64,000 nt of DNA. Origin: JARRQJ01 sp963761035. GTDB lineage: Bacteria > Pseudomonadota > Gammaproteobacteria > DRLM01. The stretch spans positions 1,860,001-1,924,000 of the forward strand of contig CAVXFH010000002.1 of the NCBI GenBank assembly GCA_963761035.1, read 5' to 3'. The notes below the pieces were generated by a model. The model did no database searches. It saw nothing but the letters and a program-made list of their open reading frames with translations, and was not told where the DNA came from. Positions 25,285 through 34,507 of this stretch are shown piece by piece. How positions within the stretch are numbered: the stretch's first letter is position 1; each line of letters opens with the position of its first letter. The position numbers and the translations under genes are program-made.

Positions 25285-27207
25285 TCAGCGCTGATCCCGG
25301 AAACGGTCGTAAAATAGCCAAGCGATGGTGGCCGCGACGAGCAGCAATTGTAAGCCGAGGCTTTCCAGTGTCGGATAAATGCCCAGGAAATGGACCTCAG
25401 GAAAGTTGACGGGGTCCACACGCAGTTTGCCGGCTTCCTGCAGGGCGGCGATGCCTTTGCCGGCGAAGACTACCGCCAGGACGGTAAGCAGGGCCGCATT
25501 GACGCGGAAGAACAGGCGCAACGGCAGCTGCACGCTGAGGAGAAACATTAGCCACGCCAGGCCGATGAGGAGGACCGCCGCGCTGACCAGCCCGCCGACA
25601 AGATAGCCATGATTGTCCATGCCGGATTGCAGCCAGAGCGTCTCATAAAATAACACGGTTTCCGCGACTTCACGGTAAACGGCCACAAAGGAGATGAATG
25701 CCAGACCCCACACGGTGCCGGTGCTGATGGTATCGTGAATACGCCCGTGTATGAAATTTTTCCAGCGCTCAGCGTGACTATGGTTGTGCAACCAATAACC
25801 CACATACAACAACATTGCCGCGGCAAACAAGGCGGTGAAGCCTTCCATCAATTCGCGGCTGACGCCGCTGATATCGATCAATTCCTTGGCCGCGTACCAG
25901 GTGAGGGCGCCGGCAAGCAACGCCGCAATCCATCCTAGGTGCACATAGACCAGCGCATCGCGGCGTTCGGTCTTGATAAGGAAAGAGATAATGGCGGCCA
26001 GCACCAGAATCGCTTCCAGTCCCTCCCGCAGCAGGATAGCGAGGGCGCTTGTGAAACTCATGGCCGGAGAAAGGTTGCCGCTGTTCAACGCCGATTCCGC
26101 CTTTTTCAACAGCGCTTGAATTTCCTTTTCTTGCTGGGTTATCGCGTCTGGCGTCGCTGAACCCTCCCTGAGGGTTTGGCGGTATTGCATCATGGCGAAT
26201 TCAATGTTGCGCTTCAAATCCGCATCCACCGCGATAAGCGGTGTCTCCACCAGTTCGAAGCCTTCCAGATAGGAGGATACCGCCAAATCGTAAGCATGTT
26301 TGGCGTCGCCGCTCTTGTAAGCTTCCAGACTGGCATTGAGCTTTTGCCTGGCGAGATCCAAGGGTTTTGTCTTGTCGGAACCGAGCTGTTCGGGGTGGCT
26401 GCGCAGATAGGCCAGTACCGCCACGGTATCTTCGTCGTAATGCGCCGGTATGGCTTGGGTGATGCTGCCGAGGTCGGGAAAGGCGCCGCGGTAAGCCGGA
26501 CCCTGCCACAGTGCCGCGCCTTTGGTTCGTTCCCGGTCGGTGGCGAAAAAATTGCTCACATAAAAAGCCAGCGTCCAACGCTGCGGCTCGCTCAATTCGG
26601 AAAAGGCCCGCATCGGCGTATCGTTAATACCGAGGCTGATGGTGCTGTAAAGACTGTAGATATTGCGTTGACTTTGGCGGCTGTGATCGTGAAAGTTGAC
26701 GGGTTTTGGATCAAGGGCCGCAGCGCGGGGTCCGTCTCCATAGCCGGTCGCGCCATGGCACTGTGCGCAATATTCCGCATAGAGGACGGCGCCTTCTTGT
26801 ACGGCAGGAGGCGTGGCGGGGGCAACATTCACTTGATAATCAGCGACCACTGCCGTCGCCAGGTTGCGGCACAGAGTTTGGACTTCGGTTCCCGATGCAT
26901 GGTGATCGATGAGAGAGACCAAGCGTTGAGCGACGTCTTCCAGGCGGCTTTTATCGGCATGGTGAGGGAGTTTGCCGATCAATGCCTGCGCTTGGACGGC
27001 AAATTCGCGCTGCTCGGCGTATTCTCCCGCGTCAATTATCTCGCCGTTAATGACCGCTTGCGGATAATCCACCGCCAAGTAATCGAGGGCATGAAGCAGC
27101 GACTGGGTAACCGAAGCGGTAGCAGCATTGGGCGCGGCGCCGGCCGCGGCGCACCACAGGGCCAATAGGCCGAAGATAAAAAAACGAGATACAAAGCAGC
27201 GAATCAT
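25285..27207 (-). CDS. FTR1-family iron permease fused to cytochrome c
   Basis: 640 residues with a signal peptide (ending AAAGAAPN). A periplasmic region follows with one haem site, CAQCHG (147-151), and the helix pattern of a class I cytochrome. A helical linker rich in charged residues leads to seven or so transmembrane helices of the FTR1 permease (about 385-635). The iron motifs are LLREGLEA near 395 and YREVAE near 515. FTR1 permeases import ferric iron coupled to ferrous oxidation, and the attached cytochrome presumably takes the electrons. GAAGG precedes the ATG, and a Fur-like site lies upstream. Confidence 0.9.
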   Translation of the reverse strand: MIRCFVSRFFIFGLLALWCAAAGAAPNAATASVTQSLLHALDYLAVDYPQAVINGEIIDAGEYAEQREFAVQAQALIGKLPHHADKSRLEDVAQRLVSLIDHHASGTEVQTLCRNLATAVVADYQVNVAPATPPAVQEGAVLYAEYCAQCHGATGYGDGPRAAALDPKPVNFHDHSRQSQRNIYSLYSTISLGINDTPMRAFSELSEPQRWTLAFYVSNFFATDRERTKGAALWQGPAYRGAFPDLGSITQAIPAHYDEDTVAVLAYLRSHPEQLGSDKTKPLDLARQKLNASLEAYKSGDAKHAYDLAVSSYLEGFELVETPLIAVDADLKRNIEFAMMQYRQTLREGSATPDAITQQEKEIQALLKKAESALNSGNLSPAMSFTSALAILLREGLEAILVLAAIISFLIKTERRDALVYVHLGWIAALLAGALTWYAAKELIDISGVSRELMEGFTALFAAAMLLYVGYWLHNHSHAERWKNFIHGRIHDTISTGTVWGLAFISFVAVYREVAETVLFYETLWLQSGMDNHGYLVGGLVSAAVLLIGLAWLMFLLSVQLPLRLFFRVNAALLTVLAVVFAGKGIAALQEAGKLRVDPVNFPEVHFLGIYPTLESLGLQLLLVAATIAWLFYDRFRDQR

Positions 27208-27223
27208 CTTGCCTTCTTTAAAA

Positions 27224-27242
27224 GATAATTATTCTTATTTTT
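27224..27242 (-). promoter_or_regulatory. Candidate Fur box upstream of the iron permease
   Basis: GATAATTATTCTTATTTTT matches the 19-bp Fur consensus at 13 positions. It lies 17 bp before the permease start, a position suited to iron-dependent repression. Confidence 0.5.
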
Positions 27243-27816
27243 CATCCTATAACATGTATGCCAAAGTGGCAATTAAGGTCCTTAACGATGCTGGAGAAAT
27301 TATGTAAGGAGTTATACCACTGTAGAATTATTCCTAAACCATCATAACGAAAATATTTAATAGAGAACGCCCCATATTGCCGACTTGGGCGTGAATTTCT
27401 CGCATCGCTACACTGATAATGGTCAATCCGCCATGTTGCCCCGGCACGGATATCCGCCATCAGGCCGCGCCAGCGATCCACCCCCGACTGATTGCGGACC
27501 CGTTCTATCAGCCAATGCGATCGCCGTTTATTGCGCGGGGCGGTTACGGTGGACGCGGCGGTGGTTTTGGCGATGATCAGCAAGCTGGACTGATGCGCTG
27601 CGGCCCGCGGCGGGAACTTTTGCTGCGCTAACGCGCAGAGATGGTCGATGATGGCGTGCTTTTCCTCATCGCTGTCAGACTGAATGTCTGATTCTTTAAC
27701 CTTTCCGACAAGTGCGGCACTGGGTGTTAAGGACCAAAGCTCCCGTCGATTGACAATTATTGCCTGCTGCAAGCGGGCACATTACTCTGTAGCAATATTT
27801 ACCCTGCGGAGGCGAT
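27243..27816. other. Intergenic region, no supported gene
   Basis: 574 bp between the permease and alanine dehydrogenase. A 176-codon minus-strand frame crosses it (27242-27772), but its composition is not protein-like and it has no ribosome site or recognisable domain. TTGACA near 27750 could be a -35 element for ald, without a convincing -10. Confidence 0.45.
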
Positions 27817-28926
27817 ATGAAAATCGGTATTCCCAAAGAAATCAAAGACCATGAATTCCGTGTCGGCGCCACGCCCTCCGGGGTAAAGGCCTTGACAGAG
27901 GCGGGGCACGAAGTTCTGATCGAAACCGGCGCCGGCGCGGCCATAGGCTTCAGCGACGATCTTTATCGCGGCGCCGGCGCGCGCGTGGCGAACCGCGAGG
28001 AGGTGTTTGCCTGCGCCATGGTGATCAAGGTCAAGGAACCGCAACCCAGCGAGTATCCGCTGTTATGGGAAGGCCAGATATTGTTCACCTACCTGCACCT
28101 CGCCCCGGATCCGCTACAGACCCGTGCCCTGGTGGAGCGCAAGGTTATCGCTATTGCCTACGAAACCGTCACCGACCAACGCGGCCATCTGCCCTTGCTG
28201 GTGCCCATGAGCGAGGTGGCGGGCAGACTCGCCATTCAGGCCGGTGCCAATGCGCTGCAGATGATCAATGGCGGACGCGGTGTGTTGTTGGGTGGCGTGC
28301 CCGGGGTGCCGCCGGGGCGGGTGGTGATCGTAGGCGGCGGCATTGTCGGTAGCCAGGCGGCGCGCATGGCCTTGGGTCTTGGCGCGGACGTCACTTTGCT
28401 CGACATTGATCTTGAAAGACTGCGCGCATTGGACGACCTGTTCGGGCCGGCGCTCAAGACCCGTTACTCCGACAGCTATACCATCGGCGAATTGTTGCAG
28501 GAAGCGGACCTGGTGGTAGGCGCGGTACTGATACCCGGCAAGCAGGCCCCCAAACTCATTACCCGCGATCATATTAAGTCCATGAAGCAGGGGGCGGTAC
28601 TGGTGGACGTAGCCATCGATCAAGGCGGTTGTGCCGAGACCGCACGCCCCACCACCCATTCCGATCCGATCTATGTGGTGGACGGCATAGTTCACTATTG
28701 CGTGGCCAACATGCCCGGGGCCGTGGCGCATACCGCCACCTGGGCCCTGACCCATGCCACCTTACCCTATGCTTTGCGGCTAGCCAGCGAGGGTTATCGC
28801 CGGGCGCTGATGAATCATCCCGGCTTACGCGATGGTTTGAATGTATGCCTGGGTAAGATCACCAACAAAAATGTGGCGGATGACTTGGGCTATGTCTACA
28901 CGCCGCCGGAGCAGGCTTTGCAGTGA
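27817..28926 (+). CDS. ald: Alanine dehydrogenase
   Basis: 369 residues, normal length. It catalyses the NAD-dependent, reversible deamination of L-alanine to pyruvate and ammonia. MKIGIPKEIKDHEFRVGATP is the family signature at the N-terminus, with substrate residues in VIKVKEPQ (Lys) and YLHLAPD (His). The NAD fold VVIVGGGIVGSQAARMALGLGADVT begins near 170, and VDVAIDQGGC holds the catalytic Asp. A strong GGAGG lies 6 nt before the ATG. In an autotroph it may assimilate ammonia or channel alanine carbon. Confidence 0.95.
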   Translation: MKIGIPKEIKDHEFRVGATPSGVKALTEAGHEVLIETGAGAAIGFSDDLYRGAGARVANREEVFACAMVIKVKEPQPSEYPLLWEGQILFTYLHLAPDPLQTRALVERKVIAIAYETVTDQRGHLPLLVPMSEVAGRLAIQAGANALQMINGGRGVLLGGVPGVPPGRVVIVGGGIVGSQAARMALGLGADVTLLDIDLERLRALDDLFGPALKTRYSDSYTIGELLQEADLVVGAVLIPGKQAPKLITRDHIKSMKQGAVLVDVAIDQGGCAETARPTTHSDPIYVVDGIVHYCVANMPGAVAHTATWALTHATLPYALRLASEGYRRALMNHPGLRDGLNVCLGKITNKNVADDLGYVYTPPEQALQ

Positions 28927-29005
28927 GTGCAGGACGAAAATGCGCGGCGTGTGTTTGCCGTATGCGCTTCATCGATCCGATGAGGATGTTGTCCCATCAA
29001 AGGTT

Positions 29006-29512
29006 TTATCCGCAATGGACAACGTCCGCCTGGTGGGTTTGCCAGTTGCGGGCGCGGGCGATCTGCTGCGGCGTCATGTATTGTCCCAGTGCGGCCAAGT
29101 AACCGGCGGACAATTGATTGCCTTGGGCGGCGGCCAGCCCATACCACAGATAGGCATAGTCCATGGTTTGCGGCGTTGATAAAGGACGTTTCTTGATGCC
29201 ATTGCCGAACATGCGCCCCAATTGATATTGGGCTTGTTCATGGCCTTGCAACGCGGCGCGGCACAGCCATTTACGCGCGATGGTGTCTGTGTGCCCGGGT
29301 CCGTAACCGCAGCAATAGGACATTCCCAGCTGATATTCGCCCTCCGCGTCTCCAGTTTCGGCAAGTTGCCGCCATTGTTCTCGCAGCAGCGCGTCAACGT
29401 CGAAATTTTCTACGGGCTTTGCCGCCGATTGCTTCGTGCCTCCGCCGAAGTGGCTGCACCCGCTGATCAGCAGGGCGGATAACATGGCGATGATGGCGAT
29501 TTGTATGCGCAT
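29006..29512 (-). CDS. Lipoprotein with Sel1-like repeats
   Basis: 168 residues from ATG 29512, which has GGAGGGAG 8 nt upstream. The signal peptide ends in the lipobox LISGC. The mature protein contains two or three Sel1-type helical repeats (LAETGDAEGEYQLGMSYCCGYG, ALQGHEQAQYQLGRMFGNG and YGLAAAQGNQLSAGYLAAL), which usually mediate protein contacts in the envelope. It is convergent with ald. A longer in-frame start nine codons upstream is less likely. Confidence 0.85.
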   Translation of the reverse strand: MRIQIAIIAMLSALLISGCSHFGGGTKQSAAKPVENFDVDALLREQWRQLAETGDAEGEYQLGMSYCCGYGPGHTDTIARKWLCRAALQGHEQAQYQLGRMFGNGIKKRPLSTPQTMDYAYLWYGLAAAQGNQLSAGYLAALGQYMTPQQIARARNWQTHQADVVHCG

Positions 29513-29634
29513 GAGTGATGCTCCCTCCGCTTTTGTCAAAGCCTACCATAAGCCTGCGCTTTCGGTCAGGACCGGCTTGCGCATAAGATATAGCGCTATG
29601 GCGCTGCATTCAACTTATCGGCAAGGAGAACACC

Positions 29635-30645
29635 ATCAGCTACCCCTTGCTCCGTGAACTTCTATTCCGGCTGGAGCCGGAAACCGCCCATCATCTGGCC
29701 TTGGAAGCCCTGAAGGTGGGACAACGCTTCAAGCTTTCGGGCGGGCAACAGGTGGCGGCGCCGCGTACGGTGATGGGAATCCACTTTCCCAATCCGGTGG
29801 GGTTGGCCGCCGGTCTGGATAAAAACGGCGATTATATCGACGCCCTAGCCGCGCTCGGATTTGGCTTCATCGAAGTGGGAACCGTCACGCCCCGCCCACA
29901 GGCCGGCAACCCCAAGCCCCGCCTGTTTCGCCTGCCGCAGGCGCAGGCCATCATCAACCGCATGGGTTTTAACAATCTCGGCGTGGATTATTTAGTAGCC
30001 AATGTCCGGCAAGCCCGCTATCGCGGCGTGCTAGGGATCAATATCGGCAAGAACTTTGATACGCCGCTAGATCGGGCCGCCGACGATTATGTGGCCGGAT
30101 TTCGCAAGGTCTATCCCCATGCCGGCTACGTGGCGGTGAATATCTCCTCGCCCAACACGCCGCATTTGCGCCATCTGCAACAACATGACGCTTTGATTGC
30201 CTTATTGCGGGTGTTGAAGTCGGAACAACGGCAGTTGGCGCAACAATATGGAAAGTATGTGCCACTGGCGGTCAAGATCGCGCCGGACCTCGCCGCCGAG
30301 GAGGTGGCCGACATCGCCGCTATCCTCCGTGACCGGCACATCGATGGCGTGATCGCCACCAATACAACCCTGGCGCGGGACGGCGTTGACCGGCTGCCTC
30401 ATGGCGGTGAAGCAGGCGGCTTGAGCGGCGCCCCGCTGATGCAGCGGGCCACCGCAGTGGTGCGTCAACTGCATGAGGTACTGCGCGACGAGGTGCCTAT
30501 CATCGCGGTAGGCGGGATCATGAGCGGCGCCGACGCCGTGGCGAAGCAGCAGGCCGGCGCCAGCCTGGTGCAGCTTTATAGCGGCTTAATCTATCGCGGG
30601 CCCTGTTTGATAAGCGAGACGGCGCGGGCTATGCGAGACGTCTAA
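29635..30645 (+). CDS. pyrD: Dihydroorotate dehydrogenase (quinone), class 2
   Basis: FMN enzyme of pyrimidine synthesis that passes electrons to the quinone pool at the inner membrane. Signatures include NPVGLAAGLDKNGD, GFIEVGTVTPRPQAGNPKPRLFRL, NRMGFNN, NISSPNTP, NTT and AVGGI. By alignment with E. coli PyrD (MYYPFVRKALF) the protein should start at 29635, reading xSYPLLRELLF, where the codon is ATC. AAGGAG lies 6 nt before it. The first conventional start in frame is TTG at 29647, which would remove four conserved residues and leave the ribosome site 18 nt away. Confidence 0.94.
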   Translation: MSYPLLRELLFRLEPETAHHLALEALKVGQRFKLSGGQQVAAPRTVMGIHFPNPVGLAAGLDKNGDYIDALAALGFGFIEVGTVTPRPQAGNPKPRLFRLPQAQAIINRMGFNNLGVDYLVANVRQARYRGVLGINIGKNFDTPLDRAADDYVAGFRKVYPHAGYVAVNISSPNTPHLRHLQQHDALIALLRVLKSEQRQLAQQYGKYVPLAVKIAPDLAAEEVADIAAILRDRHIDGVIATNTTLARDGVDRLPHGGEAGGLSGAPLMQRATAVVRQLHEVLRDEVPIIAVGGIMSGADAVAKQQAGASLVQLYSGLIYRGPCLISETARAMRDV

Positions 30646-30715
30646 CCGTCTTGCCGGCAGGTATCCCCGTGCGGTGGCGAAGCTCGTCCGGTCAATCCAT
30701 ATTGTTGGCGAAATG

Positions 30716-31045
30716 CTAGCCCTGATCCTGGGCGCAGCGGTAGAAAACCTGCACGGCGTAATCATCGGGACTGCCCTGCCATAGGTAGGCGTCCAAGGCA
30801 ACCCGCAATACATAGGTTGAATAATTAGCCTGTGCGGTTATCGTGCCGGGATTTTCAATCGCCAAGCCCAAGGCATATTCCGCCGGGACGCCCAACCTAG
30901 AATTGATGACGGAATCGTAACCCACCATGGCGTATGCATAACAAAGCGGCGCACCCTCCTCCACGGGCGGATTGGCAAAGGCAAACAGTTGGCTTGAGAA
31001 GAATAAGGCGGCGGTCGTGACCACCCGTGATACGAAGCGATTCAT
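30716..31045 (-). CDS. Small secreted protein, unknown function
   Basis: 109 residues from ATG 31045, with GGAGG upstream. A Sec signal peptide (NRFVSRVVTTAALFFSSQLFAFA) is followed by about 86 residues with two cysteines (APLCYAYAMVG and FYRCAQDQG) that could form a disulfide. No family is recognised. It diverges from the M61 peptidase gene. A GTG five codons upstream is alternative. Confidence 0.7.
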   Translation of the reverse strand: MNRFVSRVVTTAALFFSSQLFAFANPPVEEGAPLCYAYAMVGYDSVINSRLGVPAEYALGLAIENPGTITAQANYSTYVLRVALDAYLWQGSPDDYAVQVFYRCAQDQG

Positions 31046-31246
31046 GGCTGGATCCTCCACGGATAGGACGCGCCTGGGGCGATGCCTTGAAGGGACGTCA
31101 TGAAATTAACCAACCTTCGGTACGGGGTTGGCTACAGCGGCCCGTTTCTAGACGTCTCAAGGTTAAGGCCGGACTTCTATTCGAGGGCGGCGCGCGGTAA
31201 CCTTGCATTTCATAGTGCCGCGAGCGAACGTGCCCCCTTATCCTTT

Positions 31247-33073
31247 ATGACCGATGAACGCACCATTCGGTTTCAAATTGCGCCGAAGAGCTTGGGCGCC
31301 CACCTCTTTGAGGTGATGTGTTGGCTTGAAGATCCCAGTCCAGGCGGCCAGGTGTTTTCCATGCCGGCTTGGATACCGGGAAGCTACATGATTCGCGAAT
31401 TTGCCAAGAACGTCGTTCGATTGTGGGCATTCAACGGCGACCAGCCGGTGTCTGTCAAAAAGGTGGATAAGAGTACCTGGCGCTGCGAGCCCTGTGCGGG
31501 CCCGCTGATAGTACGCTACGAAATATATGCCTGGGACTTGTCGGTGCGCACCGCCCACCTCGATACCACTCATGCCTATTTCAATGGCAGCAGCGTGTTT
31601 ATCAGGATACATGGCAAGGAACATGCGCCCCATCTCGTAGATATCCGTCCCCCCGAGGGGGAGGTATATCAAGCTTGGCGCGTCGCCACCGCGTTATCGC
31701 CGCAGGATGCTCCACCCTTTGGCTTTGGCCGCTATAGGGCCGCGGACTATGACGAGCTGATCGATCATCCCGTGGAAATGGGTACTTTTACCGTAGCGAC
31801 CTTTTATGCTTGTGGTCATCCCCACCATATCGCCATTACCGGCAAGCATCGTACCGACATGGACCGATTGTGCCGAGATCTCACCTTGTTGTGCGAACAG
31901 CAGATGCGTTTCTTCGGGGAGCCGCCGCCTATGCAAGCGTATGTCTTTTTGGTAACGGCGGTAGGAAATGGATACGGCGGTTTAGAACACCGCGCGTCGT
32001 GCAGCTTATTATGCAGTCGCGACGATCTGCCGCGCATTGGCCAACAGGAGGTGAGCGAGAAATATCGTACCTTCCTGGGATTGTGCAGCCATGAGTATTT
32101 TCACCTGTGGAATGTGAAGCGGATCAAGCCCGCGGCATTTGTACCCTATGACCTGAGCAAAGAGAATTACACCGCATTGTTGTGGGCCTTCGAAGGAATT
32201 ACCAGTTATTACCAGCATTTGATGCTGCTTCGCTGCGGTTTGATCATGCCGGAAATTTTTTTGGAATTATTGGCGCATACCGTTTCGCGGGTATGGCGTA
32301 GCGGCGGCCGTTTTAAGCAATCTTTGACGGAATCCAGCTTTGACAGTTGGATCAAATTCTATAAGCCTGACGAAAACGCCCCTAACGCCATTGTCAGTTA
32401 TTATGCCAAAGGCGCTCTGACGGCCTTGGCGCTGGATTTGATGATTCGGCGCGATACGCGCAACGCCCATTCGCTGGACGATGTGATGCGGGCTCTGTGG
32501 CAGCGCTACGGCCAACGCGGCGAAGGCGTGGCGGAAGAAGGGATAGAGAAACTTATTGAAGAGATATCAGGATTGGATTTGAAATCCTTCTTTAAAAGGG
32601 TGGTACATGGCGTGGAAGATCCGCCCTTGGCGGAGTTGCTTCCCCAATTCGGAGTCGCATTTGCACTGCGCCCGGCCGTCTCCGCGGCCGACCAGGGCGG
32701 TTATCGCGCCAAGGAAACGCCCGACAAAGCGCCACAAGGTGGGGCAATGGGCGTCCGTCTTGCCGAGCATGATGCGGAGGCCAAACTCATCACCGTCTAT
32801 GAAGGCAGCGCGGCGCAGCTGGCCGGATTGGCGGCGGGCGATATCATCGTGGCGATTGACGGATTACGGACAATGCGCGCCAATTTCGAATCACAGTTGT
32901 CGGCGCGCACTCCGGGTGAGACCGTCACGGTATATGTCTTCCGTCGCGATGAGTTGATGTGCTTTACCGTTACCTTGCAGGCCCCGGCGGCGGATACCTG
33001 TGTGTTGAGTTTGCGGGACGATATCGACGGCGCTGTAAGAGAGCGACGCGTTGCGTGGTTGGGCGCGGCATAA
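31247..33073 (+). CDS. M61-family aminopeptidase with C-terminal PDZ domain
   Basis: 608 residues from ATG 31247. The N-terminal beta domain contains FSMPAWIPGSYMIREFAKNV, typical of M61 glycyl aminopeptidases. The zinc site is SHEYFHLWNVKRIKP (His282, Glu283, His286) and the preceding GGLEHRAS is also conserved. A PDZ domain near 500-580 (GSAAQLAGLAAGDIIVAIDGL) probably binds substrate C-termini. No signal peptide is seen. An in-frame ATG at 31100 has a better ribosome site (AAGGG) and would add 49 non-conserved residues; family length favours 31247. Confidence 0.88.
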   Translation: MTDERTIRFQIAPKSLGAHLFEVMCWLEDPSPGGQVFSMPAWIPGSYMIREFAKNVVRLWAFNGDQPVSVKKVDKSTWRCEPCAGPLIVRYEIYAWDLSVRTAHLDTTHAYFNGSSVFIRIHGKEHAPHLVDIRPPEGEVYQAWRVATALSPQDAPPFGFGRYRAADYDELIDHPVEMGTFTVATFYACGHPHHIAITGKHRTDMDRLCRDLTLLCEQQMRFFGEPPPMQAYVFLVTAVGNGYGGLEHRASCSLLCSRDDLPRIGQQEVSEKYRTFLGLCSHEYFHLWNVKRIKPAAFVPYDLSKENYTALLWAFEGITSYYQHLMLLRCGLIMPEIFLELLAHTVSRVWRSGGRFKQSLTESSFDSWIKFYKPDENAPNAIVSYYAKGALTALALDLMIRRDTRNAHSLDDVMRALWQRYGQRGEGVAEEGIEKLIEEISGLDLKSFFKRVVHGVEDPPLAELLPQFGVAFALRPAVSAADQGGYRAKETPDKAPQGGAMGVRLAEHDAEAKLITVYEGSAAQLAGLAAGDIIVAIDGLRTMRANFESQLSARTPGETVTVYVFRRDELMCFTVTLQAPAADTCVLSLRDDIDGAVRERRVAWLGAA

Positions 33074-33166
33074 GGGGTTGAGCGTCTTGCAAGCGCAGCC
33101 GAAACTGCGTAGGGTATTCTACCCTGATAGAACGACTTGATCTAACTTTAAAATAGGAGATATACC

Positions 33167-33766
33167 ATGGCCGTACTCGTAACCAAGCAGGCGCCGGATT
33201 TCGTTGCGCCCGCGGTAATGCCCGACGGCAGCATTAATGAGGCCTTTAGGCTTTCCGATTTGCGCGGCAAATACGTGGTGCTGTTTTTCTGGCCTCTGGA
33301 CTTTACATTCGTGTGCCCCACGGAAATTGTCGCCCATCATAACCGCACAGTGATGTTTCGCGAACGCGGCGTGGAACTGGTCGGTGTCTCCATCGATTCC
33401 CAGTTCACACACTATGCCTGGCGCAACACGCCGGTGGACAAGGGCGGGATCGGCCCGGTGAGTTTTCCCCTGGTAGCGGACATCAAGCATGAAATCACCC
33501 GTGCCTACGGCATCGAGCACCCGGACGGCGTGGCCTTGCGCGGTTCATTCCTGATCGATCGCAGCGGCATCGTGCAACACCAGGTGGTAAACAACCTGCC
33601 GCTGGGGAGGGAAGTGGATGAGATGCTGCGCATGGTGGACGCCTTGCAATTCTTCGAGGAAAACGGTGAAGTTTGTCCGGCCGGCTGGCATAAGGGTGAT
33701 TCCGGGATGAAGGCGGATGCGGAAGGCGTCGCGAACTATCTGGCGGCGCATGCCAAAGATCTTTGA
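33167..33766 (+). CDS. 2-Cys peroxiredoxin (AhpC/Prx1 type)
   Basis: 199 residues. The peroxidatic Cys50 lies in FWPLDFTFVCPTE and the resolving Cys170 in NGEVCPAGW, the typical 2-Cys arrangement. It reduces hydrogen peroxide and organic peroxides with electrons from thioredoxin or a similar donor. TAGGAG lies 8 nt before the ATG. An inverted repeat, TTCTA-N6-TAGAA (33117-33132), in the short upstream region may be an operator, although an overlapping AGGGTA/TACCCT stem-loop is equally visible. Confidence 0.94.
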   Translation: MAVLVTKQAPDFVAPAVMPDGSINEAFRLSDLRGKYVVLFFWPLDFTFVCPTEIVAHHNRTVMFRERGVELVGVSIDSQFTHYAWRNTPVDKGGIGPVSFPLVADIKHEITRAYGIEHPDGVALRGSFLIDRSGIVQHQVVNNLPLGREVDEMLRMVDALQFFEENGEVCPAGWHKGDSGMKADAEGVANYLAAHAKDL

Positions 33767-33859
33767 ATATATTGATGGCGGACGCTTAAACCACCCGCGT
33801 CCTTTTTCTTGACGCGGATCCAGTCGACATGATTCTGCTTGAATGATGAGAATTTCTTC

Positions 33860-34507
33860 ATGTTTTTTAAGCTGGTCCACTGGCCATTATCCGCATTAAT
33901 ATTGTTCGCCTGTCTGGCAACGGGATGTGCCAGCCGTGTCGCCATGAATCATGACCGGAAAGGAGACGCCGAGACCGCGCCAAGCGGTAAGCCGGGAATA
34001 GGCCCGTGGCAGGCGGTGATCGGTGATCTGTCCGGTAAGTCGGCGGGCGGTGCGCCCAGTCAATATATGGAAAGCCAGGCCGAGGAGTTGGGGAAGGTGG
34101 TACAAACCCAACGTATCGGCGACGGTATTATCGTAACGCTGAGCAATAAAGCGCTATTCGATTTCGCCAGCGCCGATTTAAGAGCGGAGTCCCGTATTCC
34201 GTTACGGAAAATAGCGGCGATCTTGATCAAGTACGCAAAGACTAATCTAACCATCGCCGGACACACGGATGACATCGGCTCCATTGCCTATAACATTATG
34301 CTTTCTGAACATCGCGCCAAAGCGGTAGGCGATTATCTGGTGGACCTGGGTGTCCCCAGGCAGCGTATCCGGATTATGGGGTTAGGTTTCGAGCGGCCGC
34401 TGGCCTCCAATGCCAGCGCCGAGGGGCGTGCCCGAAATCGCCGCGTGGAGATTCATATAGTACCTAGCGAGGAATTACGCACAGGAAATCGGCCACGGCA
34501 AGGTTGA
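33860..34507 (+). CDS. OmpA-family lipoprotein (peptidoglycan-associated)
   Basis: 215 residues from ATG 33860; a TTG seven codons upstream is possible. The signal peptide ends in the lipobox LATGC. The C-terminal domain (about 90-205) is OmpA-like: LFDFASADLRAESRIPLRKIA, then GHTDDIGSIAYNIMLSEHRAKAVGDYL, then GFERPLASN and RNRRVEI. Such proteins tie the outer membrane to peptidoglycan. A GGTTGA/TCAACC stem at the stop codon may help end transcription. Confidence 0.9.
   Translation: MFFKLVHWPLSALILFACLATGCASRVAMNHDRKGDAETAPSGKPGIGPWQAVIGDLSGKSAGGAPSQYMESQAEELGKVVQTQRIGDGIIVTLSNKALFDFASADLRAESRIPLRKIAAILIKYAKTNLTIAGHTDDIGSIAYNIMLSEHRAKAVGDYLVDLGVPRQRIRIMGLGFERPLASNASAEGRARNRRVEIHIVPSEELRTGNRPRQG

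Noticed and set aside
26176..27168. 330-codon plus-strand frame opposite the FTR1 gene
   Set aside because: A GC-rich antisense shadow of a gene with clear motifs.
27242..27772. 176-codon minus-strand frame between the iron permease and ald
   Set aside because: No ribosome site, no domain and implausible composition; kept only as an intergenic note.
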